Positions 21,200 to 33,500 of a stretch of DNA of 64,000 nucleotides are shown one piece after another. Location: NCBI GenBank assembly GCA_947044365.1, contig OX345636.1:31940966-32004965 (forward strand), written 5' to 3'. This DNA is from Petrosia ficiformis (taxonomy: Eukaryota; Porifera; Demospongiae; Haplosclerida; Petrosiidae). A model generated the notes under the pieces. It saw nothing but the letters and a program-made list of their open reading frames with translations, made no database searches and was not told the origin of the DNA. Position 1 is the stretch's first letter. Each line of letters opens with the position of its first letter. Both the position numbers and the translations under genes were made by a program.

Positions 21200-21908
21200 T
21201 CATCAGTTTCTAGCAGTCTCTTAGCTCTCATGAGTCTCTTTGAATCTTGTGAGTCCGCATTGGTCTCTCTGAGTCTTATGAGTCCCCATCGGTCTCTTGA
21301 GTCGCCAGTAGTCTCAAGTAGTCTCTTTGAGTCTAATGAGTACCCATTAGTCTGTTTGAGTCTCCAGTAATCTTTCTGAGTGTCATGAGTCCCAACTAGT
21401 CTCTCTGAGTGTCATGAGTCCCCAGTAGTCTCTTTGAGTCTCATGAGTCTCTAGTAGTCTCTCTGAGTCTCATGAGTCCCAAATAGTCTCTCTGAGTCTC
21501 ATGAGTCCCCAGTAGTCTCTCTCAGTCTCATGAGTCCCCATTGGTCTCTTGAGTCTCCAGTAGTCTCTTTAAGTCTCACGAGTCTCCGGTAGTCTCTCTG
21601 AGTCTCCAGTAGTCTCTTTGAGTCTCATGAGTCTCCAGTACTCTCTCTGAGTCTCATGAGTCCCAACTAGTCTCTCTGACTCTCATGCGTCTCCATTAAT
21701 CTCTTTGAGTCTCATAAGCAACCATTATTCTCTCTGAGTCTCCAGTAGTCTCTTTGAGTCTCATGAGTCTTCACTAGCCTCTCTGACTCTCATGAGTCCC
21801 CAGAAGTCTCTTTGAGTCTCATGAGTCTCCAGTAGTCTCTCTAAGTCTCATGAGTCCCAACTAGTCTCTGTGAGCCTCATGAGTCCCAGTAGTCTCTTAT
21901 ATATAGTC
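21200..21908. repeat. 29-bp satellite array (UFC1-B intron 2)
   Basis: Same unit and orientation as 2,442-3,017. The matching inverted array is almost gone in this copy: only a short AGAGACTCATGAGACTG piece remains at about 22,768. Confidence 0.9.
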
Positions 21909-22374
21909 TCCAGCAATCTCAGAAGTTATACAAGTTGAAAAATGGAATTCCCATTCCTTTACTGATATTGTGGATAATTGAACCTATGTCGGTTCTGTGT
22001 TTTAGGTCAGAATGGCACAACTATATACTTAAGGAAGAGCATCATAATTTACACTCTTTTCATCATCAAGTGATGATTCTCAACTTGTGTTTCTCTCCAT
22101 AAACATAAACAACTGAAGAGAAGCTATGCCATATATGTAACTTAAGCTACATCAAATGGCTCACAACAGCAATATTTCTGATTCATATAAGTGTGCAGAT
22201 CTCTAATATTACGCAGTTTCATTGTTTAAAGTACATGCGATTTCAATTCACTAAATGTTCATGGTCAGCATATCGATTCCATACGTAAGGTTTATGCAAT
22301 GTAATGTATATACATAATTATTATATTATATATATATAATTATATATGTTAGTGCTGTTCTAACGTAGCAAATA

Positions 22375-22757
22375 AATTTAGTGCTAGTATTAGTTCTAGT
22401 ACTTATAGAAAAGTGTTTTGTTTAGTATTGGTTCTAATACTCAATCTTTAGTTTAGTATTAGTTCTAGTACCCAATACAGAAAAGTGTTTAATTTAGTAT
22501 TTGTTCTATTACTCAATCTTTAGTTCAGTATTAGTTCCAGTACTTATAGAAAGGTGTTCAGTTTAGTATTGGTTCTAATAATCAATCTTTAGTTTAGTAT
22601 TAGTTCTCGTACCAAATACAGAAAAGTGTTTAGTTCAGTATTGGTTCTAATACTCAATCTTTAGTTTAGTATTAGTTCAAGTACTCAATACCGAAAAGTG
22701 TTTAATTTAGTATTGGTTCTAATACTCAATCTTTAGTTTAGTATTAGTTCTAGTACC
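22375..22757. repeat. 72-bp satellite, short array (UFC1-B intron 2)
   Basis: About five units, starting just after TAGTGCTGTTCTAAC, a close match to the MITE terminus TAGTGTTGTTCTAGT. Truncated at the remnant inverted 29-bp repeat. Confidence 0.92.
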
Positions 22758-23512
22758 CAAAAGACTAACAGAGACTCATGAGACTGAAAGAAAATAATCT
22801 TCATGGTTACTATATAATAATAACCACAATAATGTAATTATATTTGGTGCCTGCAACACCGAGATAGTACCGTTTTACTGACCTTGTTCCATCTTTAGTA
22901 GATTCCAGTCTAAACCACTCATTATCAGCATCTTTGTTGTTAGTAACATACTGTAAGAATTTAGGAACATTTAGTAAGCTAAAATGAAAAATTTAAATTC
23001 TTTTCATCTTTCTTAACAAAGTGCTGGTATTAGTGCTGTCATAATAGTTTTACAGAGCTGTTTAAATGGAGTCTTATCTGTAGCTACAACCAGGCCTTTC
23101 TTGCATGATCATGGTCATCCAACATGTCATGTAATTAATATGAAGATATCTCAAAGAATGTTTTTCAGTCCACATGTGACAAAGACTATAAGATGGTACA
23201 TGTAGCTAGAGTCTAGGATTTATTCCAAGGCGACTCAAAGGCATGTATGTTAAAGTAATTTTGTGGCTAATGTTCACATTCATGATAACCTCAAAATATC
23301 GTATTAATTATGCAGCATCTCAATAATGAAGCAATGGATTGAATTTGACGTACAAAAAAAAATAATGGGAAGGATAGTTATATGAATATAATGTCATCAC
23401 TCAAGGTAATAATATAATATAATATATATAATATTCGCAATGATTATTCCACTGTAATAACTCCACAGTACTCTGGTCAATATGCTATACCTTTAGTAAC
23501 ATGGCATTGCTA

Positions 23513-23567
23513 GTCTGCTCTACCAAGAGAGGTGTATTCTGCATACACCTCTCTTGGTAGAGCAGAC
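23513..23567. repeat. Perfect 25-bp inverted repeat at the UFC1-B break
   Basis: The arm at 23,513-23,537 (starting GTCTGCTCTACC) and its exact reverse complement at 23,543-23,567 are separated by five bases. The left arm is the end of UFC1 exon 1 plus its donor, so the right arm is an inverted copy of coding sequence. Confidence 0.95.
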
Positions 23568-23584
23568 TAAGCAGTTTATTACAG

Positions 23585-23750
23585 GTGTAATAAACTATCA
23601 GTGAAAACATTTAGGCCCAATAATTATACCCCCGGGTGGGTGTGGCTTCCAAAAAATACAGAATGGAACCAGATTGTATGCAGCAAGAAGCTTGCAAGAC
23701 TAGAAACTGATTGGAGTAGTATCCGCCCACGGAAAAGACTACAACCTTAA
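23585..23750 (+). other. Possible terminal exon, copy 1
   Basis: After TTTATTACAG the plus strand is open for 55 codons to TAA, reading NKLSVKTFRPNNYTPG, then VWLPKNTEWNQIVCSKKLAR and ending RPRKRLQP. Protein-like and basic at the end; family unknown. Repeated at 24,282-24,443. Confidence 0.25.
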
Positions 23751-23893
23751 CTTTCTTAATTAATGATACTGCTAAGTTTAACTGTTAACTTTCTTAATTA
23801 ATGATACTGCTAAGTTTAACTGTTAAGGTGGTACTAGGGAGTGGGCGGATGCGACTCCAATCAGTTTCAAAATAGAATATTATATAATATGAC

Positions 23894-24281
23894 TCTAACC
23901 TGGTGTAATGGCAACCTTCATATCTTCTAATCACCTTTATAGGGTCCTGGAATTGATAAAACATATATAAAATGTCCATTTTTGTAATCGCAATAAGTAC
24001 AAAACGGAGAAAGCCACGCCCACCAATCATGGCGTGCACCAAGTACAATGCATTTAGAGAAAACAAATAGAGCCGTTTTCTGGAAATTCATTTTACTTTT
24101 ATAGTTACAAGAGGCTGAAGAAAGCTCAATTCTGTAGCTTTTCACTGAAACCATAAAATCTACCTTTCTAGGCACTATCAAACTCCGATCTTTCTCAGAG
24201 AGCAACTACAGTTACCCGCCATTGTTTCCCACCCACCGCCCCCTCCACCACCCGTGGGGCGTGTTTAGGTTTGTTTCTGAA
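23894..24281. promoter_or_regulatory. Possible GC-rich promoter-like region
   Basis: Unusual here for its CpG/GC content: CCACGCCCACCAATCATGG (GC box plus CCAAT) at about 24,013, and CCCACCGCCCCCTCCACCACC at about 24,229. An ATG in good context (AACAATGGCGGG, minus strand, at 24,222) sits between, with a short frame only. Promoter role is inference. Confidence 0.25.
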
Positions 24282-24443
24282 AATAAACTATCAGTGAAAA
24301 CATTTAGGCCCAATAATTATACTCCCGGGTCGGTGTGGCTTCCAAAAAATACAGAACGGAACCAGATTGTATGCAGCAAGAAGCTTGCAAGACTAGAAAC
24401 TGATTGGAGTAGCATCTGCCCACGGAAAAGACTACAACCTTAA
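24282..24443 (+). other. Possible terminal exon, copy 2
   Basis: Second copy of the 23,585-23,750 segment, open from about 24,222 and ending in the same RKRLQP and TAA, with a few substitutions. Both copies keep the frame across 50-odd codons. Confidence 0.25.
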
Positions 24444-24586
24444 CTTTCTTAATTAATGATACTGCTAAGTTTAACTGTTAACTTTCTTAATTAATGATAC
24501 TGCTAAGTTTAACTGTTAAGGTGGTACTAGGGAGTGGGCGGATGCGACTCCAATCAGTTTCAAAATAGAATATTATATAATATGAC

Positions 24587-27500
24587 CAAACAGGTGTCCA
24601 CAAGGACTCATTAGGAGTCCACTAGGATCCAATAGGAGTCCACTAGGATAAATTAGGATTCCACTATGACGCAATAGGAGTCTACTTCGACCCAATAGGA
24701 GTCCAAGAGGACACAATATGAGTCTTCTAAAACCCAATAAGCATCCAGTAGAACACAATAGGAGTCCAATAGGAGTCCACTAGGACCCATTAGGAGTCCA
24801 ATATGACCCAACATGTGTCCATTGGGACCCATTAGGAGTCCACAAGGACGCAACAGGAGTCAAATAGGAGTCCACTAGGACCCAATAGGAGTCCAATAGG
24901 ACCCAAAATGTGTCCATTGGCACCAATTAGGAGTGCAATAGGACCCAATACGATTCCAATAGGAATCCACTAGCACCCCTTAGGAGTCCATTAGGACCCA
25001 TTAGCATTCCACTAGAACCCAATAGGAGTCCACTAAAACCCATTAGGAGTCCATTAGAACCCAAAAGGTGTCCACTAGGACCCGATAGGAGACCACTAGG
25101 ACCAAATAGGAGTCTACTAGGACCCATTAGGAGTCCAATAGGACCCAACAGGAGTCCATTTGGACCCAATAGGAGTCCACTAGCACCCATTAAGAGCCCA
25201 CTAGGACCCAATATGAGTCCACTAGGACCCATTAGGAGTCCAATAGTACCCACTAGGAGTCCACTAGGACAAAATAGGAGTCCAATAGGAGTCCACTAGG
25301 ACTCTTTAGGAATCCACTAGGACCCAAATTTTTCCACAAGGACCAATAAGGAGTCCACTACGACCCATGAGTATTCCACCAGAACCAAATAAGAGGATCC
25401 AATAGTTGTCCAACAGGAGTCCAGTAGGACCCTTTAGGAGTACACTGGGACCCAATATGAGTCAGCTAGGACCCATTAATAGTCCACTATAACTAAATAG
25501 GAGTCCACTATTACCGTCCACTAGTACCCATAAAGAGTCTATTCGGACCCATTAGGAGTCCAGTAGCCCCCAATAGGAGTCCAATAGGAGTCCAACAGGA
25601 CCCAATAGGAGTCCAATAGAATTCATTAGGAGTCCACTAGGACCCAATAGAAGTCCAATAGGACCCAAAAGGAGTCCATTGGGACCCAATAGGAGTCCAA
25701 AAAGACCCATTAGGAGTCCACTAGGACCCATTAGCATTCTAATAGAACCCAAAAGTTGTCTACTAGGAACCAATAGCAGTCCAATAGGAGTAATAAGAGT
25801 CATCTATGACCCAAGAGGAGTCCAACATGACTCCACTAGGACCCAACAGGAGTCCACTAGGACGCAAAATAAGTCCACTAGGACCCTTTAAGAGTCCACT
25901 AGAACCCAATAAGAGTCCTCTAGGACTCAATAGTAGTCCAACAGGAGTCCACTTCGACCCAATAGGAGTCCAATAAGAGTCCACTAGGACCCTTTATGAG
26001 TCCACTACGCCCAAAGAGAAGTCCATTAGGACCCAAAATGAGTACACTAGGACCCATTAGGCGTACCCATTAGGAATCCACTAGGACCCAGTCGGAATCC
26101 AATAGGACCCAAGAGGAGTCCAATAGGACCCAACAGGTGTCCATTGGGACACATTAGGAGTCCACAAGGACCGTCAAATAGGAGTCCAGTAGGACACAAT
26201 AAGAGTCCATTAGGACCTAATAGGAGTCCACTCAGAAAAATTAGAATTCCAGTAGGACGAAATGGGAGTCTACTTCGACCCAATATGAGTCCAATAAGAG
26301 TCCGCTAGGACCCATTAGGAGTCCACTAGGACCCATTAGCATTCCAATAGAACCCAAAAGTTGTCTACTAGGAACCAATAGCAGTCCATTAGGAGTCCGC
26401 TAGGACCCAATTAGAGTCATCTATGACCCAAGAGGAGTCCAACATGAGTCCACTAGGACCCAACAGGAGTCCAATAAGAGTCCACTAGGACCCTTTACGA
26501 GTCCACTACGACCCAAGAGGAGTCCACTAGGATGCAAAATGAGTCCACTAGGACCCATTAGGAGTCCACTAGGACCCACTAGGAGTCCACTAGGACCCAT
26601 TAGGATTCCACTAGAACGCAATAGGAGTCCAGTAGGACCTATTAGGAGTCCAATAGGAAACATCATGTGTCCTTTGGGACCCATTAGGAGTCCACAAGAA
26701 CCCACCAGGAGTCCAATGGTAGTGCAATAGGACACATTAGGAGTCCACTACGACTCAATATGAGTCCCCTAGGACCCAATAGGAGTCCAATAAGAGTCCA
26801 CTAGGACATAATATGAGTCCAATAGGATCCAATAGGAGTCCACTAGGACAAATTAGGATTCCATTAGGACGCAATAGGAGTCTACTTGGACCAAATATGA
26901 GTACAATAGGAGTCCACTAGGACCCAATAGAAGTCCCATAGGAGTCCACTAGGACCCTTTAGGAGTCCAAATAAGACCAAATAGGAGTCTTCTAGGAGCC
27001 ATTAGGAGTCCACCAGGACCCAATAGGAGTCCAATACGACCCCATAGGAGTCTAATAGGAGTGCACTAGGTCCAATAAGGAATCCACTAGGACCAGTCCT
27101 CTAGGACCCAATACTAGTCCAACAGGAGTCCACTTCGACCCAATAGGAGTCCAATAAGAGTCCACTAGGACCCTTTATGAGTCCAGTACAACCAAAGAGG
27201 AGTCCACTAGGACGCAAAATGAGTCCAATAAGAGTCCACTAGGACATAATATGAGTCCAATAGGATCCAATAGGAGTCCACTAGGACAAATTAGGATTCC
27301 ACTAGGACGCAATAGGAGTCTACTTGGACCAAATATGAGTACAATAGGAGTCCACTAGGACCCAATAGAAGTCCCATAGGAGTCCACTAGGACCCTTTAG
27401 GAGTCCAAATAAGACCAAATAGGAGTCTTCTAGGAGCCATTAGGAGTCCACCAGGACCCAATAGGAGTCCAATACGACCCCATAGGAGTCTAATAGGAGT

Positions 27501-30500
27501 GCACTAGGTCCAATAAGGAATCCACTAGGACCAGTCCTCTAGGACCCAATACTAGTCCAACAGGAGTCCACTTCGACCCAATAGGAGTCCAATAAGAGTC
27601 CACTAGGACCCTTTATGAGTCCACTACGACCAAAGAGGAGTCCATTAGGACCCAAAATGAGTACACTAGGACCCATTAGGCGTACCCATTAGGAATCCAC
27701 TAGGACCCAATCGGAATCCAATAGGACACAAGAGGAGTCCAATAGGACCCAACAGGTGTCCATTTGGACACATTAGGAGTCCACAAGGACCCAAATGGAG
27801 TCCAATAGGTGTCCAATAGGACCCAATAGGACCCAATATGAGTCCCCTAAGACCCATTAGGAGTCAACTAGTACCCAATAGGAGTCCACTAGGACCCCAC
27901 AGGAGTCCATTAGGATCCAATATGAGTCCACTAGGACCCAATAGGAGTCCACTAGCACCGAACAGGAGTGCAATAGGACACATTAGGAGTCCTGTACGAC
28001 CCATTATGAGTCCACTAGGACCCATTAGGTGTCCACTACGACCCAATACGAGTCCAATAACAGTCCACTAGGACATAATATGAGTCCACTAGGACCCAAT
28101 AGGAGTCCACTAGGTCAAATTAGGATTCCACTAGGACGCAATAGGAGTCTACTTGGACCAAATAAGAGTACAACAGGAGTCAACTAGGACCCAATAGGAG
28201 TCCAATAGGAGTCCAATAGGAGTCCACTAGGATCCCACTAGAACACAATAGGAGTCCAGTAGGACCAAATAGGAGTCCAATAGGAGTCCAATAGGACCCA
28301 ATATGAGTCCAATATGAGTCCAATAGGACCCAATAGGAGTCTACTTTGACCAAGTACGAGTCAATTAGAACCCAATAGTTGTCCTATAGGAGTCCAGTAG
28401 GATCCATTAGGAGTACACTAGGACCCAATAGGAGTCCCCTAGGACCCAATAGGAGTCCATTAGGACCCAATAGGAGTCCATTAGGACCCAATAGGAGTCC
28501 AATATGAGTCCACTAGGATCCCACTAGAACACAATAGGAGTCCAGTAGGACCAAATAGGAGTCCAATAGGAGTCCAATAGGACCCAATATGAGTCCACTA
28601 GGACCCAATAGGAGTCCACTAGCACCGAACAGGAGTGCAATAGGACACATTAGGAGTCCTGTACGACCCATTATGAGTCCACTAGGACCCATTAGGTGTC
28701 CACTACGACACAATACGAGTCCAATAACAGTCCACTAGGACATAATATGAGTCCACTAGGACCCAATAGGAGTCCACTAGGTCAAATTAGGATTCCACTA
28801 GGACGCAATAGGAGTCTACTTGGACCAAATAAGAGTACAACAGGAGTCAACTAGGACCCAATAGGAGTCCAATAGGAGTCCACTAGGATCCCACTAGAAC
28901 ACAATAGGAGTCCAGTAGGACCAAATAGGAGTCCAATAGGAGTCCAATAGGACCCAATATGAGTCCAATATGAGTCCAATAGGACCCAATAGGAGTCTAC
29001 TTTGACCAAGTACGAGTCAATTAGAACCCAATAGTTGTCCTATAGGAGTCCAGTAGGATCCATTAGGAGTACACTAGGACCCAATAGGAGTCCCCTAGGA
29101 CCCAATAGGAGTCCATTAGGACCCAATAGGAGTCCATTAGGACCCAATAGGAGTCCAATATGAGTCCACTAGGACATATAAGGAGTCCACTAGGACCCAT
29201 TAGGATTCCACTAGAACACAATAGGAGTCCAGTACGACCAAATAGGAGTCCAATAGGAGTCCAATAGGACCCAATAGGAGTCCAATAGGAGTCCAATATG
29301 ACCCAATAGGAGTCCAGTAAGACACATAAGGAGTACAATAGGACCCAATAGGAGTCTGCTATGACCAATTACGAGTCAATTAGAACACATTAGTTGTCCA
29401 ATAGGAGTCCAGTAGGACCCATTAGGAGTACACTAGGACCCAATAGGAGTCCACTAGGACACAATAGGAGTCCAATAGGAGTCCAATAGGACCCAATAGG
29501 AGTCCAGTAAGACTAATAAGGAGTACAATAGGATAAATTAGGATTCCACTAGGACGCAATAGGAGTCTACTTGGACCCAGTAGGAGTCCAAAAGGAGTCC
29601 ACTAGGACCAAATAGGAGTCCACTAGGGCAAATTAGGATTCCACGAGGACGCAATAGGTGTCTAATTGGACCCAATAGGCATCCAATAAGACTCAACTAG
29701 GACCCACTAGGAGTCCACTAGGACCCAATAGGAGTCCAACAGAAGTCCATTAGTACCAATAACGAGTCTTATAGTACCCATTTGGATTCAGCAAGAACCC
29801 AATAGGAGTCCAGTAGGACACAATAGGAGTCCAATAGGAGTTAAATAGGACACAATAGGAGTCCAGTATGACACATAAGGAGTATAGAGGACCTAATAGG
29901 AGTCTGCTAGGACCCATTACGAGTCAATTAGAACCCAATAGTTGTCCAATAGGAGTCCAGTAGGACGCATTAGGAGTAAACTAGGACCCAATAGCAGTCC
30001 ACTTTGGACCCATTCGGAATCCACCAGGACCCAATATGAGTCCACTAGGACACAATAGGAGTCCATTAGTACTCATTAGGAGTCCACAAGCACACAATAG
30101 GAGTCCAATAGGACCCATTAGGAGCCAAATACGACCCAACATGTGTCCATTGGGACCAATTAGGAGTCCACAAGGACCCAAAAGTAGTCCAATAGGAGTC
30201 CACTATATAGGACACAACAGGAATCCACTAGGAGTCCACTAGAACCCAAACGTTGTCGACTAGGAACCAACAGTAGTCCAATAGGATACCACTAAGACCC
30301 AATAGGAGTCCTCTAGGACCTAAACGGAGTCCAATTGGAGTCCACTAGGACCCATTAGGAGTCCACTAGTACCCAATAGGAGTATTCTAGGACCCATTAG
30401 GAGTCCATTTGGACCCAATAGGAGTCCACTAGCACCCATTAGGAGCCCACTAGGACCCAATATGAGTCCACTAGGACCCATTAGGAGTCCAATAGTACCC

Positions 30501-33500
30501 ACTAGGAGTCCACTAGGACAAAATAGGAGTCCAATAGGAGTCCACTAGGACCCTTTAGGAGTCCACTAGGACCCAAATTTTTCCACAAGGACCAATAAGG
30601 AGTCCACTACGACCCATGAGTATTCCACTAGAACCAAATAAGAGTCCACTAGGATCCAATAGTTGTCCAATAGGAGTCCAGTAGGACCCATTAGGAGTAC
30701 ACTGGGACCCAATATGAGTCAGCTAGGACCCATTAGGAGCCCACTAGGACCCAATATGAGTCCACTAGGACCCATTAGGAGTCCAATAGTACCCACTAGG
30801 AGTCCACAAGCACACAATAGGAGTCCAATAGGACCCATTAGGAGCCAAATACGACCCAACATGTGTCCATTGGGACCCATTAGGAGTCCACAAGGACCCA
30901 AAAGTAGTCCAATAGGAGTCCACTAGGACACAACAGGAAGTCCACTAGAACCCAAACGTTGTCGACTAGGAACCAACAGTAGTCCAATAGGATACCACTA
31001 AGACCCAATAGGAGTCCTCTAGGACCTAAACGGAGTCCAATTGGAGTCCACTAGGACCCATTAGGAGTCCACTAGTACCCAATAGGAGTATTCTAGGACC
31101 CATTAGGAGTCCAATAGGACCCAACAGGAGTCCATTTGGACCCAAGAGGAGTCCACTAGCACCCATTAGGGGTCCACTAGGACCCAAGAGGAGTCCACTA
31201 GGACCCATTATGAGTCCAATCAGGGTCCACTAGGACCCATTAGGATTCCAATAGAACCCAAAAGTTGTCTACTAGGAACCAATAGCAGTCATCTATGACC
31301 CAAGAGGAGTCCAACATGAGTCCACTAGGACCCAACAGGAGTCCCCTGGGACCAAAAATGAGTCCACTAGGACCCATTAGGGGTCAACTAGGACCCACTA
31401 GGAGTCCAATAGGACCCGTTAGGAGTCCAATAGGACCCGATATGTGTATATTGGGAGACATTAGGAGTACCCAAATGGAGTCAAATAGGAGTCTAGTAGG
31501 ACCCAACAGGAGTCCATTGGGACCTAATAGGAGTCCACTAAAACCCTTTAGAAGTCTACAAGGACAAAAAAGGAGACCATTAGGAGTCCACTAGGACCCA
31601 ATAGGAGTCCACTAGGAGAAATTAGGATTCCACTAAAACTCAATAGGAGTCTATTTGGACCCAATAGAACTTCAATAGGAGTCCACTAGGACCCTATAGG
31701 AGTCTTCTAGGACAAATTATGAGTCCACTAGGAACAAATACGAGTCCTCTAGGACCCAATAGTAATCCAATAGAAGTCCACTAGGACCAATAACGAGTCC
31801 AATAGGACCCATTAACATTCCACTAGAACCCAATAGGAGTCCAGTAGAACACAATAGGAGTCAAATAAGAGTCCAATAGGACCCAACAGGAGTCCAATAG
31901 GACACCTAACGAGTACAATAGGACCCAATAGAAGTCCACTAGGACTCATTAGGAGTCAAATAAGACGCAAAAGGTGTCGAATTGGATTCAACTAGGACAC
32001 TTTAGGATTCCTCTAGGACGCAAAAGGTGTCCACAATGACCCATAAGGAGTCAGCAAGGATTAATAGTCCACTATAACCCAATACGAGTCCACCATTACC
32101 GTGCAATAGGACCCATAAAGAGTCCACTAGGACCATTTAGGATTCCACAAGGACCCAAGAGGAGTCCACCAGGACGCATTATGAGTCCAAAAGGAGTCCA
32201 CTAGGACCCTTTAGGAGTCCACTAGGACCCGATATGTATCCACAAGGACCCATAAGGAGTCCACTAGGACCAATTAGGATTCCAATAGAACCCAAGAGGC
32301 GTCCAGTAGAACACAATAGGAGTCCAATAGGAGTCCTGTAGGACCATATAGGAGTCCACTAGGAACCAATATGAGTCCACTAATACCCATTAGGAGTCCA
32401 TAAGGACCAAACATGTGTCCATTGGGACCCAATAGGAGTCCTCAACGACTAAAGAGAAGTCCAATAGGAGTCCGATAGGAGTCCACTAGGACCCAATAGG
32501 AGTCCACTAGTACCCAACGGGAGTCCATTGGGATCCAATAGGAGTCCACAAGGACCCAAAAGGAGTCAAATAAGAGTCCATTAGGACACAATGGCAGTCC
32601 ACTAGGACTCAATAGGAGTCCACTAGGACAAATTAGGATTCCACTAGAACCCTATAAGAGTCCACTAGGATCCAATAGTTAATTGTCCAATAGGAGTCCA
32701 GTAGGACCCATTAGGACTAAACGGGGACCCAATAGGAGTCAGCTAGGACCCATTAATAGTCCACTATAACCCAATAGGAGTCCAGTATTACCGTCCACTA
32801 GGACCCATAAAGAGTCCACAAAGACCAATTAGGAGTCCAATAGGACCCAATAGGACCCAATAGGAGTCCACTAGGAGTCCTCTAGGACCCATTATGAGTC
32901 CACTAGGATGCAAGAGGAGTCTACTTGGACCATTAAGAGTCCAATTAGAGTCCACTAGGACTCATTAGGATTCCACTAGGACCCATTAGGATTCCACTAG
33001 GACGCAATAGGAGTCTACTTTGACCAAATAAAAGTGCAATAGGAGTCCACTAGGACCCAATAGGAGTCCAATAGGAGTCCACTAGGACCCTTTAGGAGTC
33101 CACTAGGACTCAATAGGAGTCTTCTAGGAGACATTAGGAGTCCCCCAGGACCCAATAGGAGTCCAATAGGACCCCATAGGAGTCCCATAGGAGTCCACTA
33201 GGACCCAATAGGAGTCCACTAGGAGAAATTTGGATTCCATTAGGACGCAATAGGAGTCTACTTGGACCCAATAGGAGTTCAATAGGAGTCCACTAGGACC
33301 AAATAGGAGTCCACTATGACCCAATATGAGTCCAATTGGAGTCCAAAAGGACCCAACAGGAGTCCAATAGAAGTCCACTAAGACCCATTAGGAGTCCAAT
33401 AGGATCCAACATGTGTTCATTGGGATCCATTAGGAGTAAACAAGGACCTAACAGGAGTCCAATAGGAGTCCACTAGGACCCAATAGGAGTCCACTAGGAC

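Larger units (their letters stand above)
20872..23540 (-). pseudogene. UFC1: UFC1 fragment, copy B (short intron 2, exons 2-4 intact)
   Basis: Exon 2 is 22,950-22,883 (YVTNNKDADNEWFRLES). Exon 3 is 21,059-21,002 (RWFGKCWHIHNLLKYE, then NLIR). Exon 4 is 20,948-20,872 (IPVTYPSTAPAVAIPELDG, then KSAKMFR, donor GTAAGT). These three exons join in frame. Exon 4 keeps the 7 bp lost in copies A and C, so B is closest to the functional gene. Exon 1 survives only as its last few codons (23,540-23,524), with 5 bp missing before the donor, and is cut at a perfect 25-bp inverted repeat. After KYE the family's FD-x-x-FD segment is not read, and all copies share this. The exon with the catalytic cysteine is not found downstream, where a MITE sits at 20,503-20,820. 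Intron 2 is only about 1.8 kb. Therefore not a complete gene as it stands. Confidence 0.88.
23589..24586. repeat. 693-bp tandem duplication, second copy truncated
   Basis: 23,589-23,893 and 24,282-24,586 are near-identical, 305 bp each, with a constant 693-bp offset and no net indel. The second copy ends precisely where the 21-bp satellite begins (TATGAC|CAAACAGG). Each copy also contains two tandem 38-bp units of TTTCTTAATTAATGATACTG type. Confidence 0.9.

Noticed and set aside
23589..24586. Solo LTR pair flanking a tiny retroelement.
   Set aside because: The 305-bp repeats lack TG...CA ends, primer-binding or polypurine sites and a target duplication; a plain tandem duplication with a 693-bp offset explains them.
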